18,804 nt of DNA from SURF-24 sp964537965 (lineage in GTDB: Bacteria; Bacteroidota; Ignavibacteria; Ignavibacteriales; SURF-24), in NCBI GenBank assembly GCA_964537965.1, contig CAZIDB010000080.1, positions 1-18,804 of the forward strand, read 5' to 3'. Of the stretch, positions 15,954-18,804 are shown piece by piece. Numbering within the stretch: the stretch's first letter is position 1; each line of letters starts with the position of its first letter. The position numbers and the translations under genes were made by a program. The notes beneath the pieces were generated by a model. That model did not search any database and was not told the DNA's origin. It worked only from the letters and a program-made list of their open reading frames with translations.

Positions 15954-18739
15954 TTATATTGAGAACCAGTACTGGAATTTGGCTAAGAAAATGTTCTGTG
16001 AATCGAGATCCCATAACTTAGTCCAGTTATCACCTAAAGAAACATTTGTTGTTGGTTCATAAGAAGTACGGGTGTGAGTCCAAACTAAATAAACAACAGA
16101 ACCCGGCTGAAATTCCCATCTGAAGACAAGGTTAGATCTTAGTTCACGGTAATTAAAATCCGGATTGCCGAAAGAATAAACTGTTGAAAGACCGCTTGCT
16201 TCATCAAATAGTTTTGCCGAGTACATTTTTTCATTCGCATCAAAAACTATCTTATCACCGCTTAATACCTGGTAAAGCGTGTTATAATCTTTTGAGGCAG
16301 GATTCTTAATCTGTTTGAAGTTTGAAAATGTACCAAGTGATAAATAAGCATTACCATAATACTGAATTGTAAAATCAGGAGTGATAGCAAAATCAAAACG
16401 CAAGGTGCCGCTTAAAGTTTTCCTGTTCATTTCTGCAAGCAGATAATACTTAAATCCATTATAATCCGGTGTTGCGATGTACTGGAGATTATTCACTTCT
16501 CTTGAAAAGCCAATTTCCCCGGTAGTTTGAAGTGCATTGCTGAATTTATAAGTAAAACCAAGTGAAAAATAATTTGAATAGGAAATTTTATCATCATAAG
16601 TATGGCGGTTAAAGTTTAATGTTAATCCCAAATCCTTTGCCTGATCGGTTTGCAGGTAAGCGCCAAATTCCCAGAAGCCTTTTGTATATATTGCCGGCCC
16701 GCCGCGCAGAATTCTTGTATCGAATATTTCATTGGTTCTCTCAACCTCTGCACTAAAACTCCATAGATTAAGAAAGTTAAGATAAGTTTCTAATTCGAGA
16801 CCCGAATAAAGATTTTCACCGCCGAAGTTCCATCTGTCTGATCCGTTAAAGGTAAATGAATACGTCCGGAAAATACTTTGAGGTTCTCTTTCGATATAAC
16901 TTACACCGGCTTCTGTTTTAACTTCATCTGCTGNNNNNNNNNNNNNNNNNNNNNNNNNNNNNNNNNNNNNNNNNNNNNNNNNNNNNNNNNNNNNNNNNNN
17001 NNNNNNNNNNNNNNNNNNNNNNNNNNNNNNNNNTGAGGTTCTCTTTCGATATAACTTACACCGGCTTCTGTTTTAACTTCATCTGCTGTCTGAAGAAAAC
17101 CTAGGTCATTCAATTCGAGTCCGGGGGATTTCCAGACTACTTTAGTGTTGTAGCGCCAGTTGCCGTAGCTTTCCTTATTAAATTCCAGGCTGCCCCCATG
17201 ACCATTAAGCACAGTAGCATTCTTGTTATAGTTAACATAGTCAATTCCCGGCCTATGGTAATAACGTGATGATGCCTGCTGCAATCTTCTTAATGCTGCG
17301 GATTCTCCGTTAAGGTGGCTGCCAATTAATTTTGCTTCGATGAAATAAGTCTTATTCATTAAGTAATGTTTGAAGTCCAATCCACCGGTAAAAACATTTT
17401 CAGGAAGAATGTATAAATTCTTTTCATTAATCTTACGGTTAGTCATTGTAATAATTCCGCCAAGGCTTGTATTGCTCTCATTCATATCCTGTTTTAAGCG
17501 TGCAACAAAATAATTTGAAAGCGGTTCAACAGTTTGTTCAGAGCGGCTTCCGTTGTTATCTATTTCTGCAGTTTCTTTTCCTGTTAAGCTTTCGAGTATT
17601 CCAATTGATAAACCGCTTTTTGTTCTTCCTGAAAGTTTAACAGCTCCAAGAATTGCAGTAGCATCGGGAATATTAGCATACTCATTTGATTTCAGTTCAG
17701 GTTCTATTGCGGGCGGATGACCGATTCTTCTTGAATAAAAAAGCAGGTCTTCATCAAAATCAAAATTAAAAATTGTTTCCCGTCCTTCTAAAAAGAAAGG
17801 ACGCTTTTCGTTATAAAAAACTTCATAGACACTAAGATTAAGATTAGCGGGGTCAGCTTCAACCTGGCCAAAATCCGGATTGATAGTTAAATCCATTGTA
17901 AGGTTTGTTGATAAGCCGATTTTTCCATCAAGACCGAAGTTACCACTCCATTCATTCTTTTTTGAAAAAGGATTTCCTTCAACAACAGGATCTCTTTTTA
18001 ATTTTCCAAGAACGTAAGGCATAAGTTCAATCTGCCTGTTCTGCGGAATATTTTTTAATCCTTTAAGGTAGCCCATATCAAATAAATGTCCGGGGCCGTT
18101 CATTCTAATAAGACTAAACTGATCTTCTTCCTGCAGGCGGTTAATCCAGCGCCAGACGTGCATACCCCAGATTGGCTCTTCAGTATTTGTATATCTAACC
18201 TGGCTAAAGGGAATACGAAACTCTACTGTCCAGGCAGAATCTTCCATTGCAACTTTACCATCCCAAACAGCATCCCAGTTTGTATCCCATTGCTGCCCGT
18301 TGAATAAAATCAAATCTGTTTTATTACCGGCAGCAGAGATATCAAATTCAAAAGCGCCGGTTACGTGATCAAAATAAGTATCGAGTGCCACGCCAAGCTG
18401 ATCCCCGTTAAAGGAATCTTTTCTTCCTGTTCTAATATCTATCTTGTCGGGTTCGTTATCATAAGCACGGAATGCAACGTAAAGATATTTATCATCGTAA
18501 AGAATTTTTAATGCAGTTGGCTGGCTTGGTTTATTACCTTCGCGCGGGATGCACTGGATAAAATCTTTAAACCATTCACCTTCGTTCCAGCAGGTATCAT
18601 CAAGCTTTCCATCCACAACAGGTGGAAGTGAACTAAGGCGCTGTGTTGTATAAGTACTTTTAGAATGCTCCTGCGCAATTAATTCTGAGCAAATAAGAAT
18701 CAGAAAAAGAATTAATATCTTACGGAGTGCTATTTGCAA
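15954..18739 (-). CDS. DUF5916 outer-membrane beta-barrel protein with N-terminal CBM9-like domain (broken only by a false gap)
   Basis: Signal peptide (MQIALRKILILFLILICSELIAQ), then a CBM9-like carbohydrate-binding fold (about 28-215, 'PPVVDGKLDDTCWNEG', 'ILYDDKYLYVAFRAYD'), then a DUF5916 barrel with the family hallmark 'NEKRPFFLEGRETIFNF' and a C-terminus 'LAKFQYWFSI' typical of outer-membrane barrels. As drawn, the gene is interrupted by 100 N at 16934-17033. The 55 bases on each side are identical, and collapsing them removes 155 bases and gives one uninterrupted frame of 876 aa to TAA 15954. I read the bridge myself (QSIFRTYSFTFNGSDRW... to ...DLGLTLNFNRHTYDD) and it has no stop. The start is TTG at 18739: GAGGG (18746-18750) is 6 nt upstream, and the only nearby ATG (18752) is out of frame. 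Members are predicted surface proteins of unknown function. Confidence 0.9.
16879..16933. repeat. 55-bp contig-end overlap, left copy
   Basis: Identical to 17034-17088. Both copies abut the N run, so they are the two ends of adjoining contigs rather than a biological repeat. Confidence 0.95.
16934..17033. other. False assembly gap of 100 N
   Basis: Placeholder between contigs that overlap by 55 bp; the real gap length is negative. Removing 16934-17088 restores the DUF5916 reading frame. Confidence 0.95.
17034..17088. repeat. 55-bp contig-end overlap, right copy
   Basis: Identical to 16879-16933. A length of 55 matches a common assembly k-mer size, which fits an unresolved graph junction that was then scaffolded. 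Confidence 0.95.
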
Positions 18740-18745
18740 AACGTT

Positions 18746-18750
18746 CCCTC
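18746..18750 (-). promoter_or_regulatory. Ribosome site supporting the TTG start of the DUF5916 gene
   Basis: Minus-strand GAGGG sits 6 nt before TTG 18739. The ATG at 18752 overlaps it but meets a stop after ten codons. Confidence 0.55.
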
Positions 18751-18804
18751 ATTTGTAAATTTTATTTCCGCAAAACTAAAAAGAAAAAGTGAATGAACAA
18801 ATTA

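Noticed and set aside
15954..16631. A separate 225-aa gene starting at ATG 16631.
   Set aside because: The frame is open upstream of this Met to the gap, encodes barrel strands and joins the DUF5916 gene once the duplicated 55 bp is collapsed.
16879..17088. 55-bp direct repeat as a biological repeat within the DUF5916 gene.
   Set aside because: Both copies touch the N run exactly, and the length fits a k-mer overlap of contig ends.

Overview
The window is AT-rich and comes from a fragmented assembly: there are three runs of exactly 100 N. It looks like a member of the Bacteroidota/Chlorobiota/Ignavibacteria group. Two predicted secreted proteins end in type IX secretion (T9SS) type A sorting tails of the 'QNYPNPFNP...GVYFYKL...KMILLK' kind, and the window also carries a TonB-dependent receptor with an N-terminal carboxypeptidase-D-like domain, a hybrid two-component regulator and a DUF5916 outer-membrane protein. 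The tail style is most like Ignavibacteria. I see no rRNA, tRNA, CRISPR array, transposase, integrase or phage gene.

Layout, left to right. (1) 1-3776, minus strand: a TonB-dependent receptor followed after about 18 nt by a secreted protein of unknown function that runs off the left edge. (2) 3777-4364: a divergent intergenic region with a 46-bp block that recurs at 15618-15663. (3) 4365-8480, plus strand: a complete hybrid two-component system sensor/regulator of 1371 aa. (4) 8586-13653, minus strand: a two-gene unit of a CotH-kinase-like T9SS cargo followed by a GH31 glycosidase, whose 3' end is lost in a gap. (5) 13697-15523, minus strand: a T9SS-secreted protein made of two near-identical domains, ending in a strong intrinsic terminator. 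(6) 15524-15953: an intergenic region holding the second copy of the 46-bp block. (7) 15954-18739, minus strand: one DUF5916/CBM9-like outer-membrane gene, artificially broken by a gap whose two flanks are the same 55 bp.

Interpretation. The window resembles a glycan-acquisition locus: a surface sensor-regulator, an outer-membrane receptor, an alpha-xylosidase-type GH31 and secreted jelly-roll-like proteins. No SusD-like gene is visible. The shared block lies upstream of both the receptor operon and the duplicated-domain secreted protein, which suggests one regulator controls both, possibly the adjacent hybrid two-component system. The terminator after the duplicated-domain gene lies only 43 nt before the CotH start, so CotH and GH31 may depend partly on read-through.

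The strongest unusual observations are the shared 46-bp block, a 28-bp near-perfect palindrome inserted in frame inside the CotH protein's sorting tail, the 86%-identical internal duplication, and the false gap in the DUF5916 gene. I found no clearly new enzymatic or defence system.
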